DNA of 64,000 nucleotides, taken from the NCBI RefSeq assembly GCF_902362185.1, contig NC_044495.1, forward strand, positions 36,699,711 through 36,763,710, in the 5' to 3' direction. Under the pieces are notes generated by a model, which worked only from the letters and a program-made list of their open reading frames with translations, was not told the DNA's origin and ran no database searches. Made by a program: the position numbers and the translations under genes. Source of the DNA: Chanos chanos. Lineage: Eukaryota; Chordata; Actinopteri; Gonorynchiformes; Chanidae. Of this stretch, positions 20,961-33,013 are shown piece after piece (within the stretch, counting starts at the first letter, position 1; each line of letters starts with the position of its first letter).

Positions 20961-21544
20961 TGTGACGACAGTCTACGGGTGTCACCAAATAGTTTGATAA
21001 GATTTTGAACTTACATCTCAGACCCTGCTTACATTCAAAACACATTGTATGGCTGCTAATAAATCTTTTCTGCATTTTTGCAAGGGGCCAATAAGTTTGG
21101 CTAATATCTAGCTAGCATTTTGATGTAATCTCATCTGTACCCTTTAGGTTAGGTTAAATTATGTTAAGTAAACTGTTGCCAAGGATGACACAAATAAAGT
21201 TTAAAATACTCATTACCATTGTTAAAAACTTACATCTATTCCATTCATTTAAGTTTTCAGTTTTAGCCACACTCTCTTCAATGTTGAGATGTCAGAGGGG
21301 ACATAATACAATCTGAGCTGTAACCCTGACATCCTACTACAGTGTATGAGCAAGGTAATACAGCAGGCTTTCTTTGAAGTTGTAAAGATTGAGTTTTACC
21401 AATGATGCATTACTGAATACTAATGTATGTACACTGCAAGTACTTTTATAGACAGCTGTATCACATTTTTTAAACCTAGATGCCTAGCTAAGTAGCTAGC
21501 TAACTAAACGGGTACCTTGCTTAGCTGAATCTATGCTGACCTGT

Positions 21545-21885
21545 GGACTTCATTTGGGAATCAAGCAGAGGTGTAAAAATCCTTCCCTAAGGGAAGTATT
21601 TTAGGGTAATATGCACAAAATGCCCACAGGACTTTAAAGTTTGGTGTGAATTGCTTTTTCAGCTAACTTAAAGAGCGGGGTCAGCGTTGGGCTACTCTGA
21701 GATTACAGAAGGCCAAGGAGAGAAAGAAAACTGATGCATATACAAAAGAAGCTTTTTGAGCTGTTTGTGAAAAAGGGCCTAAACATTTGAAAAGTTTATA
21801 GTTCCCTGTGTGTTTTTATCATAGAGGTGTGCTTATACTTTTAATCTGGATGGCCTAGTAACATAATGTTAATCTTAATCAAGGA
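21545..21885. repeat. Unclassified repeat shared with 29.04-29.36 kb
   Basis: From GCAGAGGTGTAAAAATCC to ACATAATGTTAATCTTA the sequence recurs almost unchanged at 29040-29355. No coding capacity or terminal repeats were found. The intervening 20.96-21.54 kb shows no recognised feature. Confidence 0.55.
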
Positions 21886-21989
21886 TGAAGACTATTTCAT
21901 CATACATGATGCATCATAGGTTTTTGTGCACTGGTGGGGCCCCATGTGGTGCGGTAGGCGCCCTTTTTTCGCCCCTGCCTTTCAAACAG

Positions 21990-22519
21990 CCCATCGCTGC
22001 TCTGATACATGTAGTTTTGAGTTGATTTAAGTGTGTTTATCTCAAGTTTGAACACAGATGTGTATCTGGCACACATATCATTTACTCTTTCTGGAGTCAC
22101 TCTGTTTACTCTTGATCAGTATATTTTCAACTGGCTGATCCAGTCTCCGCCCATTAAGGTAGGGCCGTTGTGCTATCCATATACTTCACCTTGGCTCTGA
22201 ATTTACCCTTCAGCCCTAATGATTCTCTGCTGTACATGTTCAAGACACAGTTTGGATTGCATTTGTAGAAATGTTCCGATATAACAACACTCAGTACCCT
22301 TGGATATTGTTTTAAGGAGTTTCTGTTTAAGATGCTTGTTCCATCATGTCTTTTTTTTCCTAAGCATTCAGTTAGACTGCTATCTTCACAAAGTACTTTG
22401 CGATGTGGGTTTCCTATGAGTTTAGACACAACTTGACTAATACAATGTATCTGAATCGGAATGTGAGATAAAACAGGACATCTGTGGTTACCTCTTTCTG
22501 GGAACACAGCACAGAGCAA
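21990..22519 (-). mobile_element. Ty3/gypsy pol fossil, copy 1
   Basis: A fragment of a Ty3/gypsy pol region in minus orientation, resembling the end of the protease and the start of the reverse transcriptase. It is broken (several breaks) and more decayed than the paralogous fragments at 24.63-25.14 and 31.03-31.54 kb. No LTRs are attached. It was carried along with the chemokine spacers during duplication, so it is older than the array expansion. Confidence 0.65.
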
Positions 22520-23528
22520 AGGGCCAGTTTAGCTCTTCCTCTTTTTATCATGGAAAGGCAACTTTTTCATTGTGGTAGGTACATGCAACAATTATACCTA
22601 TCCACATAACAAATGTTCTTTCATATCTATTACATTAAATTAATGAATGATCTTAATCATTGAGTGCAAATCCATATTTTGTTCCACCACCCAGATCATG
22701 GATTTCAGCAATGAATGTCTCCTGTCTTCAATCTTACAGGGTATCAGTGGGGTATTAATTGTCACACAGACTATACTATGACCCGTTGTCGGGCATATGG
22801 AGGTATTTTATGTACATGTAGTTTAATGTAGTTTAATACTGATCAGAGGTCACTGGTATGACTAATGTATTAAGGTTTGTGACATGAATGGGACATTCTT
22901 TTACCTGTTGTTGCCCCTGTGAACTTATTAACACTGTAAAAGGTTAGTTTTGCTTTTTCATATCAACAAGAATTATCTGAGAGGAAACATTTAGGCAGAA
23001 AAGTTGTTTATCTTTAAACATGAAAGCTGGTTTCATGAGATGAGAGAATGCTGTTGTGGGAAACAAAAATGATTTGTGAGATGAAGAACCAGCCTTCAAA
23101 TTTTTTGGAGAGGTTTAACCTATTGCAAAAAGTATTGTAGAGGAAATTACATTCCTCCATATTCTCTTCTAATCCCTCTGTGTCTTATACATTTCATATA
23201 GTAAAGTATAGTTTCAGTTTTCCTAAAAGTCTTGATGCAACTCATAGTGGATAGATACAATTAATGTCAGTCAAAGTGTAGTTCAACTAATTATTCTACA
23301 TTATCGTTTAAAAGTCATTTTTCTGCAGGGGTTTATGGAAGCCACAATAAAGAGACAAAAAAAGTAAGTCATGTCAAAAATAATTTATTTGATAAATTAA
23401 AATGTCAGAAGAGCCCACTAGGGAGTTGGAAACAACACATTGGTATGTATGTTTTAAATAGCCACGTTTTTATGACACTATACATATATTACATGGTGTG
23501 AATGTGTTAGCTTTTGAGTCATACTGTT
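22520..23528. repeat. Duplicated array spacer (class SDCC block)
   Basis: Matches 31.72-32.75 kb closely and 29.35-29.89 kb over its right half (TTGGAGAGGTTTAACCTATT, then TATTCTCTTCTAATCCCTC). It holds the AATAAA signal for copy 3 on the minus strand near 23385. No separate gene is seen. Confidence 0.6.
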
Positions 23529-23756
23529 CTAGGCTTTCGTCAGTGGTGTTGTTGTTAGCATTGTTGTATTGGCTGATGTAGTGTTTGTTGATGCTTTGTT
23601 TGTTAGGGTTGCTGCATTCTTCCTCTTGTCCACTGTAGCGACATGACCACTGACCCAGCTGACTTCTGGGTCCACACAGATCTTCTTCCCTCCAATCATC
23701 TCAAACCTGCAACAGATGACAGAAACATCATAATGCTGTGTGAACAGAAACACACA

Positions 23757-23804
<48 letters not shown>

Positions 23805-24223
23805 TATTTATGCTGTCCAGCACAAAAAAATTTCAGTTCTCAATGCTTCATTGAAAAGGGAAAACTCACACAATGGCTTTTTTGGCACAGCTACTGCTGG
23901 TCCATCTGTAAGATACCACCCGCTTTAAAGGGATCCTCATGGTCATTAAATGAGAGCAGCAGTCAGAGACAATCAGTCCTTGGGGACCAACTGAAATGTA
24001 ACATACACCAAATTAGACCCGGGAAAGAACTTTTCACAACTTCAACGACATTTACAGTGACGGACACTTTTCAAGAGATAAAATGAATCCTGAAAGCCAA
24101 ATAGATGAGTACTATCATTCTGTGCCAGTTTTAAAGAGTAAGATATTACAGATACTCACAAGCAGAGGTCAGCTGTAGAGAGAAGAGCAGCACCAGAAGT
24201 GACAGAGTTATCAGCTTCCTCAT
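23529..24223 (-). CDS. CC chemokine, array copy 3 (class SDCC)
   Basis: Exons 24223-24160, 23990-23870 and 23706-23529 (64, 121 and 178 nt) encode 120 residues. The signal peptide is MRKLITLSLLVLLFSLQLTS. The core differs from class one: GPQGLIVSDCCSHLMTMRIP, WTSSSCAKKAIV and FEMIGGKKICVDPEVSWV. All four cysteines are present. The tail runs TLTNKASTNTTSANTTMLTT and ends PLTKA. Intron 1 starts GTGAGT after a T rather than G, changing the junction residue to Phe. A long CA microsatellite occupies intron 2 beside exon 3. TATATAA is at 24336-24342 and a strong kB-like site at 24370-24379. Likely a secreted chemokine. Confidence 0.9.
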
Positions 24224-24335
24224 TCTTACTGGAATTTTCTGGTCTCACAGAGAGAAATATGTAGCTTCAGACAACTGATGGTCCCTAGACTTTGTAAGAG
24301 AAGGTGGTTGTGAGGAGTAGCTCTTGTCTTGTCCA

Positions 24336-24342
24336 TTATATA
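24336..24342 (-). promoter_or_regulatory. TATA box of chemokine copy 3
   Basis: TATATAA on the minus strand, 113 bp upstream of the ATG, in the conserved context shared across the array. Confidence 0.73.
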
Positions 24343-24369
24343 GGGAGAGGGGTGGACTTGGAGAAGAGA

Positions 24370-24379
24370 GAAAGTCCCC
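24370..24379 (-). promoter_or_regulatory. kB-like site upstream of copy 3
   Basis: GGGGACTTTC on the minus strand, about 28 bp upstream of TATATAA. It equals the first ten bases of the classical GGGGACTTTCC kB element. The same decamer lies upstream of copy 5 (30783-30792). Confidence 0.5.
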
Positions 24380-24628
24380 TCACTTTGATTCTTTGGATCC
24401 ATCAGTGATCACCTCTTTCTGTGAACACAGCACAGAGCAAAGGGCCAGTTTAGCTCTTCCTCTTTTGTTCATGGAAAGGCGACTTTTTCGGGTATTGTTC
24501 TGCTTCCAGCCATAGACTGATCGTTCCATGGCAATCTCCACAAGTTCTTACACTGTCAGCTTTCTAGGAATGCACACAATGGGAGCAGCTGTACAACTTC
24601 ACTGTACTTTGTTGGAGAAATTACACCA

Positions 24629-25138
24629 TCAGGTTTCCAGTTTAGATTGCTCCTCCTGGGCTATGTCATGAAGTGCACAAGGCACAGTGCAAGGCTTGGA
24701 GAATTCTGACACTGCTTTCTCAACCACATGTAATTTTGACTGGCTGCTTTTAAGAGTGTTTATCAGAGCTTTGAACACAGAAGTGTATCTGGCACACACA
24801 TTATTTACTCTTTCTGGAGTCACTCTGTTTACTCTTGATGAGTGTACTTTCAACTGGCTGATCCAGTCTCTGCCCATTATTAAGGCAGGACCATTACCGT
24901 TTACAACCAAGGACTCTAGGATCCTTTTGCTATCCATATACTTCACCTCGGGTGTGAATTTACCTTTCAGCCCTAACGATTCTCTGCTGTACATGTTCAA
25001 GACACAGTTTGGATTGCATTTGTAGAAATGTTCTGAGACAACAACACGCAGTACCCTTGGATAGTGTTTTAAGGAGTTTCTGTTTAAGATGCTTGTTCCA
25101 TCACGTCTTGTTTTTTTATTTTTCATTTTCCTAAGCAT
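24629..25138 (-). mobile_element. Ty3/gypsy pol fossil, copy 2
   Basis: A pol fragment in minus orientation. One stretch resembles the C-terminal part of a retropepsin (VNGNGPALIMGRDWISQLKV), followed by a linker typical of fish Ty3/gypsy (NRVTPERVNNVCARYTSVFK) and the start of reverse transcriptase. It is a broken internal piece without LTRs, integrase or gag. Near-identical pieces lie at 31.03-31.54 and (more decayed) 21.99-22.52 kb. Confidence 0.75.
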
Positions 25139-25329
25139 TCAGTTAGACTGCTATCTTCACAAAGTACTTTGCGATGTGGTTTTCCACATTTCCTATGAGT
25201 TTAGACACAACTTGACTAATACAATGTATCTGAATCGGAATGTGAGAGGACATCTGTGGTTACCTCTTTCTGGGAACACAGCACAGAGCAAAGGGCCAGT
25301 TTAGCTCTTCCTCTTTTGTTCATGGAAAG

Positions 25330-26859
25330 GCCACTTCTTCTATTTGGTAGTTATGCACATGCAGCAATTATACCAGTCCACATGACAAATGTCCTTTCAT
25401 ATCTATTACATTAAATTAATAAATGACCTTAATCTTTGAGTGTATGTCCACATTTTGTTCCACCACCCAGATTATGGTTTTCACATTTTTGAATTTCACA
25501 TTTTAGAATCAGAACCACAGTTTGCTGAAAAAAAAGATTCTTTTTTCCTTCACTCAACAGCTTTCATCATCATAGCATCCTTCCCTTCTTTTGACAGAGG
25601 CCTGATTTTCCTCCATAATCATCCACAACAAAACACAAGCTTTTCTTTTTTGCATCACCTTTCTTCAATCTCACAGGGTGTCAGTTGGGTATTAATCATC
25701 ACATAGACTATACTATGGCCTGTAGTCAGGAATATGGAAGTATTTTATGTGCAACAGAAGGGTTTGATTAAGGTTTGTGAAATTAATGGGATGTTCTTTC
25801 ACCTGTTGTTGCCCCTATTAACTTATTAACACTGTAAAAGGCTAGTTCTGCTTTTTCATATCAGGAAGAATTATCAGAGATTAAATGTTTAGGCGGAAAG
25901 TGTTTGTAAGATGGTCCATGAGTTCTCTTACCATTAGTTGTTTACTTTTTTATCTTCAAACGTGGAAGTTTGTTTCTGCAGTTTGTTTGGTTCTACAGAT
26001 GAGACAGTGCTATTGGGGGAACCAAAACCTGTTGTGAGACAAAGAACCAGCTTTCATATTTTTGAGAGGTTTAGCCTTCTACAAATGAGCATTGGAGAAA
26101 GAATTACATTTCCCCATATTCTCTTCTAATCCCTCTGTGTCTTATACATCGCGTATAGTCCAGTGGACATGACTGACAGATCTATGTCACATTTCACATT
26201 ACCAAAAAATATCTAGGTCATTGGCAAAAATGTTTCATCTTCCAATCTGAATTCTCACACAGAAGACAGAAAGGTAAACAGTTACACTATGGCTTTTCTC
26301 AGACAGGGCCTACTGCTCCAACTGGACCACTACCTCATTATAAGCCACACTGTGTCTTTATAACAACAGTCAGTGCTGAAGGATACTGTTTAAGTAAGAG
26401 TATCTGTTTAATATGTTTGTTCCTGATATACCATGTCTTTTTTTTGTCTAAGCACACAGTTAGTTTGTTATCTTCACAAATGGGAATTATCTCTTTAAAC
26501 TCTGTGTTTACCAAAAAAAATCACACATACTTTGTGATCTGGGTTTCCAGTTTTCATGAAAGTTTAGATACAGCTCACATTGAATTCATGCAGTTCATCC
26601 CAGTCAAAGTATATTTCAACTCATCTATCTACATATTTTTTCCATTTTCTGCAAGATTCTATGTTAACCACAGTGAAGAGACAGAAAAAAGAAGGTCATG
26701 ACAGAAATAATTTATTAAATGATTTTAAAAAACATCAGAATAGCTTATTACAGAGTTTGGAACAAGATATTGGTATATATGTTTTAAATAGCCACAGTTT
26801 TTACAAGATCATGCATATATTACACGGTGTGAATGTGTTAGCTTTTGAGTGATACTGCT
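25330..26859. repeat. Duplicated array spacer, nearly identical to 9.5-10.98 kb
   Basis: Follows the same order of words as 9460-10985, including the exon-2-like scar at about 26276-26335 and the AATAAA near 26710 serving copy 4. Divergence from the 9.5-kb spacer is a few percent or less by eye, so this pair stems from a recent duplication or conversion. Confidence 0.7.
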
Positions 26860-27654
26860 CTAGGCTTTTGTCAGTGTTGTTGTTGACAGCATTGTTGTAT
26901 TGGCTTTTGTTGTGTTTGTTGGTGCTGTATTCGTTGGTGAGGCTGCACTCTTCCTCTTGTCCACTGTAGCGACATGACCACTGACCCAGCTGGCTTCTGG
27001 GTCCACACAGATCCTGTTCCCTCCAATCGTCTCAAACCTGCAGCAGATGATAAAAACACAATCATGCTGTGTGAACAGAAAAACACACACAAATATAGAC
27101 CATGAAAACTATTATTCAAGATTACATGGCCAAAAAGAACAATAGAGCCCTTCTGCATCTCTTGCAGTGGTATGTAACATGGATAAAACATGACAGTCCT
27201 TTCCCCCCAAATTTGCTCTCATTCATTCACATTTGCCACCACAGAAGAATTTCAAGTCTAAATGCTTTACAGAGCAGGGAGTACTTACACAATGGCTTTT
27301 TTTGGGCAGTTACTGCTGGTCCAAGTGTAAGATACCACCCTCTTCAGAGGGATCCTAATGGTTGAAAATTTAGAACAGCAGGGAGAGCTGTTTGGTCCTT
27401 GAATACCAACTGGAATTGAACATGCACCATATTAGACCCAGGAAACATCTTTTCACAACTTTTATGGCAGTTACAGTGACAATTATATCTAATGAAATAC
27501 AGTGAAACATTAAAGAAAAAAATCAGAGGCTACTGTAAACTGTCCTCTTTCTGTTTTTTTTTTAAAGAGTAAGATATCATGAATACTCACCAGCAGAGGT
27601 CAGCTGCAGAGAGCAGAGCAACACCAGAAGTGACAGAGTTATCAGCTTCCTCAT
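26860..27654 (-). CDS. CC chemokine, array copy 4 (class NSSSCC)
   Basis: Exons 27654-27591, 27409-27289 and 27037-26860 (64, 121 and 178 nt) encode 120 residues. The signal peptide is MRKLITLSLLVLLCSLQLTS. Exon 2 reads NSSPCCSKFSTIRIPLKRVV and SSNCPKKAIV, with small differences from copy 2 (Pro before the CC pair, Ile for Met). Exon 3 translates identically to copy 2: GGNRICVDPEASWV, a Thr/Asn-rich tail and TLTKA at the end. TATATAA is at 27764-27770. As in copy 2, the kB-like site is disrupted. The combination of identical exon 3 and differing exon 2 suggests partial gene conversion. Secreted CC chemokine. Confidence 0.9.
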
Positions 27655-27763
27655 TCTTACTGAAGTTTTCTGGTCTCACAGAGAGAAATATGTAGCTTCA
27701 GACAACCGATGGTCTCTAGAGTGTGTATGAGAGGATTGTGACAAGAAGCTCTTGTCTTGTCCA

Positions 27764-27770
27764 TTATATA
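27764..27770 (-). promoter_or_regulatory. TATA box of chemokine copy 4
   Basis: TATATAA on the minus strand, 110 bp upstream of the ATG. The upstream block matches copy 2, including loss of the kB-like decamer. Confidence 0.7.
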
Positions 27771-28289
27771 GGCAGAGGGATGGACTTGGAGAAGAGAGAA
27801 AAATTCTGTTCACTTTCATTCTTTGAATCCAACAGGACATCTGCGGTTACCGCATTCTGTGAACACCACAAAAAGTAAAAGCCCATCTGAGCTCTTCCTC
27901 TTTTGTTCATGGAACTTTTTCTTAGTGGCACTTATGCACATGCATCAGTTATAGCATCATAGCAAATGTTCTTTCTTTTACAATAAATGAATAAACGACC
28001 TTAATCCTTTGTATGTACATCCATATTTTGTTCCACCTCCCAGACCGCAGTTCTCAACACTGAATTTCTCATAGATGTAGAGTAGCAGTCAACTGTACAT
28101 TGACTGGTACTGTACATTTTAGAATTCCATTCTTTTCAAAGAGGCCTGATTTTCCTCAATTTTTCCTCATCACCTTTCTTTAGCTCTACAGGGTGTTTAG
28201 TGTGATATTAATCATTACGTAGACTATGCTATGGCCTGCAGGAAGGAATATGAAAATATTTAATGTATGACAGGAAAGTCTTGCACAAA

Positions 28290-28820
28290 AGTAGTTGACT
28301 TTTGTGCAAGTGTGCGCATGTGCAGAACGGATCGGGCAGCAGAGATGGATTGGGCACTTACATAGCCTACTACATACTAAGGCTATATGGTCTAGCCTGT
28401 TGCTCCTAGTCTCCAAACCTGTACAGAAACGTGGTAAACACGAGATGTATGAGGCTGCTGCCGGCGTAAGACGGCGTACTGTTTTACAGTAAAGTAGAAA
28501 GTAGTTGTAGAAAAAGTACACTCTAAAATAACGATAAAGTACAGTACGGCTGTAGTAAAGCCATAAACCCCATTCTTAATGACGTTTTCTGGTCTCACAG
28601 AGAGAAATATGAAGCTTCAGACAACCAATGGTCTATAAGGTGTGTAAGAGAAGATGGTGAGGAGTAGCTCTTGTCTTGTCCATTATATAGTGAGAGAGGT
28701 GGACTTGGAAATGAGAGAAATTTTCCTCACTTTGATTCTTTGGATCCAACAGGACATCAATGATCACCTCTTTTGAGGAACACAGCAAAGGGCCTTCCTC
28801 TTTTGTTCATGGAAAGACAA
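28290..28820 (-). pseudogene. Chemokine promoter plus exon-1 stub, twin of 12.5 kb
   Basis: Same arrangement as 12223-12740: a 270-bp unclassified insert, the first bases of exon 1, the conserved leader and TATATAA (28683-28689). This copy keeps the empty BEL/Pao target (TTCATGGAAAGACAAC near 28.81 kb). No exons 2-3 follow. Confidence 0.73.
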
Positions 28821-28829
28821 CTTTTCGGG

Positions 28830-29888
28830 TATTGTTCTGCTTCCAGCCATGGATTGATTGTTACTTTGTAATCGCCACAAGTTCTTACACCTTTCTAGGA
28901 ATGCACACAATGGGAGCAGCACATTTACTGTAGTTGCACACAATGGGAGCAGCTGTACAACATCACTGTAGTTTTTTTGGAGAAATCAGGTTTCCAGTTT
29001 AGATAGCTCCTCCTCAACTAAGTCTTAAATTGCACAAGCAGAGGTGTAAAAATCCTTCCCTAAGGGAATTATGTTAGGGTAATATGCACAAAATGCCCAT
29101 TGGACTTTAAAGTTTGGTGTGAATTGCTTTTTCAACGAACTTAAAGAACGGGGTCAGTGTTGGGCTACCCTGTAATTACAGAAGGCCAAAGAGAGAAAGA
29201 AAACTGATGCATATACAAAAGAAGCTTTTTGAGCTGTTTGTGAAATAGGGCCTAAACATTTGAAAGCTTTATAGTTCCCTGTGTGTTTTTATCATAGAGG
29301 TGTGCTTATACTTTTAATCTGGATCGCCTAATAACATAATGTTAATCTTAACATTAAAATGGTCCTTTAGTTCTCTTACTATTAATTGTTTAATTGTTTA
29401 TCTTTAAACATGAAAGTTGGTTTCATGAGATGAGAGAATGCTGTTGTGGGAAACAAAAAAACAGCCTTCAAATTTTTTGGAGAGGTTTAACCTATTGCAA
29501 ACAGTATTGTAGAGAAAATTACATTCCTCCATATTCTCTTCTAATCCCTCTGTGTCTTATACATTTCATATAGTAAAGTATAGTTTCAGTCTTGATGCAA
29601 CTCATACTGGATAGATACAATTAATGTCAGTCAAAGTGTAGTTCAATTAATTATTCTACATTATCGTTTAAAAGTCATTCTTCTGCAGGGGTTTATGGAA
29701 GCCACAATAAAGAAACAAAAAAAGTAAGTCATGTCAAAAATAATTTATTTGATAAATTGAAATGTCAGAAGAGCTCACTAGGGAGCTGGAAACAACACAT
29801 TGGTATATATGTTTTAAATAGCCACGTTTTTATGACACTATACATATAATACATGGTGTGAATGTGTTAGCTTTTGAGTCATACTGTT
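28830..29888. repeat. Array spacer, mosaic of other blocks
   Basis: Pieces matching 20.08-20.18, 21.55-21.89 and 22.98-23.53 kb follow one another. It includes a shortened trace of the Ty3/gypsy fossil's left flank near 28.98-29.03 kb and the AATAAA region for copy 5 near 29.74 kb. Confidence 0.55.
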
Positions 29889-30182
29889 CTAGGCTTTCGT
29901 CAGTGGTGTTGTTGTTAGCATTGTTGTATTGGCTGATGTAGTATTTGTTGATGCTGTATTTGTTGATGCAGTATTTGTTGATGCAGTATTTGTTGATGAT
30001 GTATTTGTTGATGCAGTATTTGTTGATGCTTTGTTTGTTAGGGTTGCTGCACTCTTCCTCTTGTCCACTGTAGCTACATGACCACTGACCCAGCTGACTT
30101 CTGGGTCCACACAGATCTTCTTCCCTCCAATCATCTCAAATCTGCAACAGATGACAGAAACATCATAATGCTGTGTGAACAG

Positions 30183-30219
<37 letters not shown>

Positions 30220-30636
30220 TATTTATGCTGTCCATTGAGAATTTCAGTTCTCAATGCTTCATTGAAAAGGGAAAACTCACACAATGGCTTTTTTGGCACA
30301 GCTACTGCTGGTCCATCTGTAAGATACCACCCGCTTTAAAGGGATCCTCATGGTCATTAAATCAGAGCAGCAGTCAGAGACAATCAGTCCTTGGGGACCA
30401 ACTGAAATACCATACATACACCAAATTAGACCCGGGAAAGAACTTTTCACAACTTCAACAACGTTTACAGTGACGGACACTTTTCAAGAGATACAATGAA
30501 TCCTGAAAGTTAAATAGATGAGTACTATCATTCTGTGCCAGTTTTAAAGATTAAGATATTACAGATACTCACAAGCAGAGGTCAGCTGTAGAGAGCAGAG
30601 CAGCACCAGAAGTGACAGAATTATCAGCCTCCTCAT
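29889..30636 (-). CDS. CC chemokine, array copy 5 (class SDCC, expanded tail)
   Basis: Exons 30636-30573, 30401-30281 and 30141-29889 (64, 121 and 253 nt) encode 145 residues. The signal peptide is MRRLIILSLLVLLCSLQLTS. The core is VSDCCSDLMTMRIPLKRVV, WTSSSCAKKAIV and GGKKICVDPEVSWV. Exon 3 is 75 nt longer than in copies 3 and 6: five extra 15-bp units (GTATTTGTTGATGCA on the plus strand) add five STNTA-type repeats to the tail, which still ends PLTKA in frame. The exon 3 acceptor is CAG/A, preserving the junction Val (GTA). TATATAA is at 30749-30755, with GGGGACTTTC at 30783-30792. Confidence 0.9.
29935..30030. repeat. 15-bp coding minisatellite in copy 5 exon 3
   Basis: Six or so head-to-tail units of GTATTTGTTGATGCA with single-base variants. 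Because the unit is a multiple of three, copy-number change lengthens the Thr/Ser/Asn tail without shifting the frame. Confidence 0.88.
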
Positions 30637-30748
30637 TCTTACTGAAGTTTTCTGGTCTCACAGAGAGAAATATGTAGCTTCAGACAACTGATGGTCCCTA
30701 GACTTTGTAAGAGAAGGTGGTTGTGAGGAGTAGCTCTTGTCTTGTCCA

Positions 30749-30792
30749 TTATATAGGGAGAGGGGTGGACTTGGAGAAGAGAGAAAGTCCCC
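30749..30792 (-). promoter_or_regulatory. TATA box and kB-like site of copy 5
   Basis: TATATAA (30749-30755) and GGGGACTTTC (30783-30792) on the minus strand, in the same spacing as copy 3. Function is inferred from conservation and consensus match. Confidence 0.55.
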
Positions 30793-31033
30793 TCACTTTG
30801 ATTCTTTGGATCCATCAGTGATCACCTCTTTCTGTGAACACAGCACAGAGCAAAGGGCCAGTTTAGCTCTTCCTCTTTTGTTCATGGAAAGGCGACTTTT
30901 TCGGGTATTGTTCTGCTTCCAGCCATAGACTGATCGTTCCATGGCAATCTCCACAAGTTCTTACACTGTCAGCTTTCCTAGGAATGGGAGCAGCTGTACA
31001 ACTTCACTGTACTTTGTTGGAGAAATTACACCA

Positions 31034-31540
31034 TCAGGTTTCCAGTTTAGATAGCTCCTCCTGGGCTATGTCATGAAGTGCACAAGGCACAGTGCAAGGC
31101 TTGGAGAATTCTGACACTGCTTTCTCAACCACATGTAATTTTGACTGGCTGCTTTTAAGAGTGTTTATCAGAGCTTTGAACACAGAAGTGTATCTGGCAC
31201 ACACATTATTTACTCTTTCTGGAGTCACTCTGTTTACTCTTGATGAGTGTACTTTCAACTGGCTGATCCAGTCTCTGCCCATTAAGGCAGGACCATTACC
31301 GTTTACAACCAAGGACTCTAGGATCCATTTGCTATCCATATACTTCACCTTGGGTGTGAATTTACCCTTCAGCCCTAACGATTCTCTGCTGTACATGTTC
31401 AAGACACAGTTTGGATTGCATTTGTAGAAATGTTCTGAGACAACAACACGCAGTACCCTTGGATATTGTTTTAAGGAGTTTCTGTTTAAGATGCTTGTTC
31501 CATCATGTCTTATTTTTTTATTTTTTATTTTCCTAAGCAT
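31034..31540 (-). mobile_element. Ty3/gypsy pol fossil, copy 3
   Basis: The third copy of the pol fragment, nearly identical to 24.63-25.14 kb, in the same position relative to the chemokine copy downstream of it. Retropepsin end, linker and reverse transcriptase start are recognisable. It is broken and lacks LTRs. Confidence 0.75.
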
Positions 31541-31719
31541 TCAGTTAGACTGCTATGTTCACAAAGTACTTTGCGATGTGTTTTTCCACATTTCCTATGA
31601 GTTTAGACACAACTTGACTAATACAATGTATCTGAATCGGAATGTGAGAGATAAAACAGGACATCTGTGGTTACCTCTTTCTGTGAACACAGCACAGAGC
31701 AAAGGGCCAGTTTAGCTCT

Positions 31720-32755
31720 TCCTCTTTTGTTCATGGAAAGGCCACTTCTTCTATTTGGTAGTTATGCACATGCAGCAATTATACCAATCCACATGACAAA
31801 TGTCCTTTCATATCTATTACATTAAATTAATAAATGATCTTAATCATTGAGTGCAAATCCATATTTTGTTCCACCACCCAGATCATGGATTTCAGCAATG
31901 AATGTCTCCTGTCTTCAATCTTACAGGGTATCAGTGGGGTATTAATTGTCACACAGACTGTACTATGGCCCGTAGTCGGGCATATGGAGGTATTTTATGT
32001 ACATGTAGTTTAATGTAGTTTAATACTGATCAGAGGTCACTGGTATGACTAATGTATTAAGGTTTGTGACATGAATGGGACGTTCTTTTACCTGTTGTTG
32101 CCCCTGTGAACTTATTAACACTGTAAAAGGTTAGTTTTGCTTTTTCATATCAACAAGAATTATCCGAGAGGAAACGTTTAGGCAAAAAGTGTTTTTAAGA
32201 TGGTCCTTTAGTTCTCTTACTATTAATTGTTTAATTGTTTATCTTTAAACATGAAAGTTGGTTTCATGAGATGAGAGAATGCTGTTGTGGGAAACAAAAA
32301 TGATTTGTGAGATGAAGAACCAGCCTTCAAATTTTTTGGAGAGGTTTAACCTATTGCAAACAGTATTGTAGAGGAAATTACATTCCTCCATATTCTCTTC
32401 TAATCCCTCTGTGTCTTATACATTTCATATAGTAAAGTATAGTTTCAGTTTTCCTAAAAGTCTTGATGCAACTCATAGTGGATTGATACAATTAATGTCA
32501 GTCAAAGTGTAGTTCAATTAATTATTCTACATTATCGTTTAAAAGTCATTCTTCTGCAGGGGTTTATGGAAGCCACAATAAAGAAACAAAAAAAGTCATG
32601 TCAAAAATAATTTATTTGATAAATTGAAATGTCAGAAGAGCTCACTAGGGAGTTGGAAACAACACATTGGTATATATGTTTTAAATAGCCACGTTTTTAT
32701 GACACTATACATATAATACATGGTGTGAATGTGTTAGCTTTTGAGTCATACTGTT
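31720..32755. repeat. Duplicated array spacer
   Basis: Matches 22.56-23.53 kb almost base for base, including the AATAAA on the minus strand for the following copy. No separate gene. Confidence 0.6.
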
Positions 32756-32982
32756 CTAGGCTTTCGTCAGTGGTGTTGTTGTTAGCATTGTTGTATTGGC
32801 TGATGTAGTGTTTGTTGATGCTTTGTTTGTTAGGGTTGCTGCACTCTTCCTCTTGTCCACTGTAGCTACATGACCACTGACCCAGCTGACTTCTGGGTCC
32901 ACACAGATCTTCTTCCCTCCAATCATCTCAAACCTGCAACAGATGACAGAAACATCATAATGCTGTGTGAACAGAAACACAC

Positions 32983-33013
<31 letters not shown>

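Noticed and set aside
23740-23928. Frames composed of THTHTH or CVCVCV
   Set aside because: These are CA/GT microsatellites read through; similar ones recur at 30.2, 33.0, 49.4, 60.8 and 62.8 kb.
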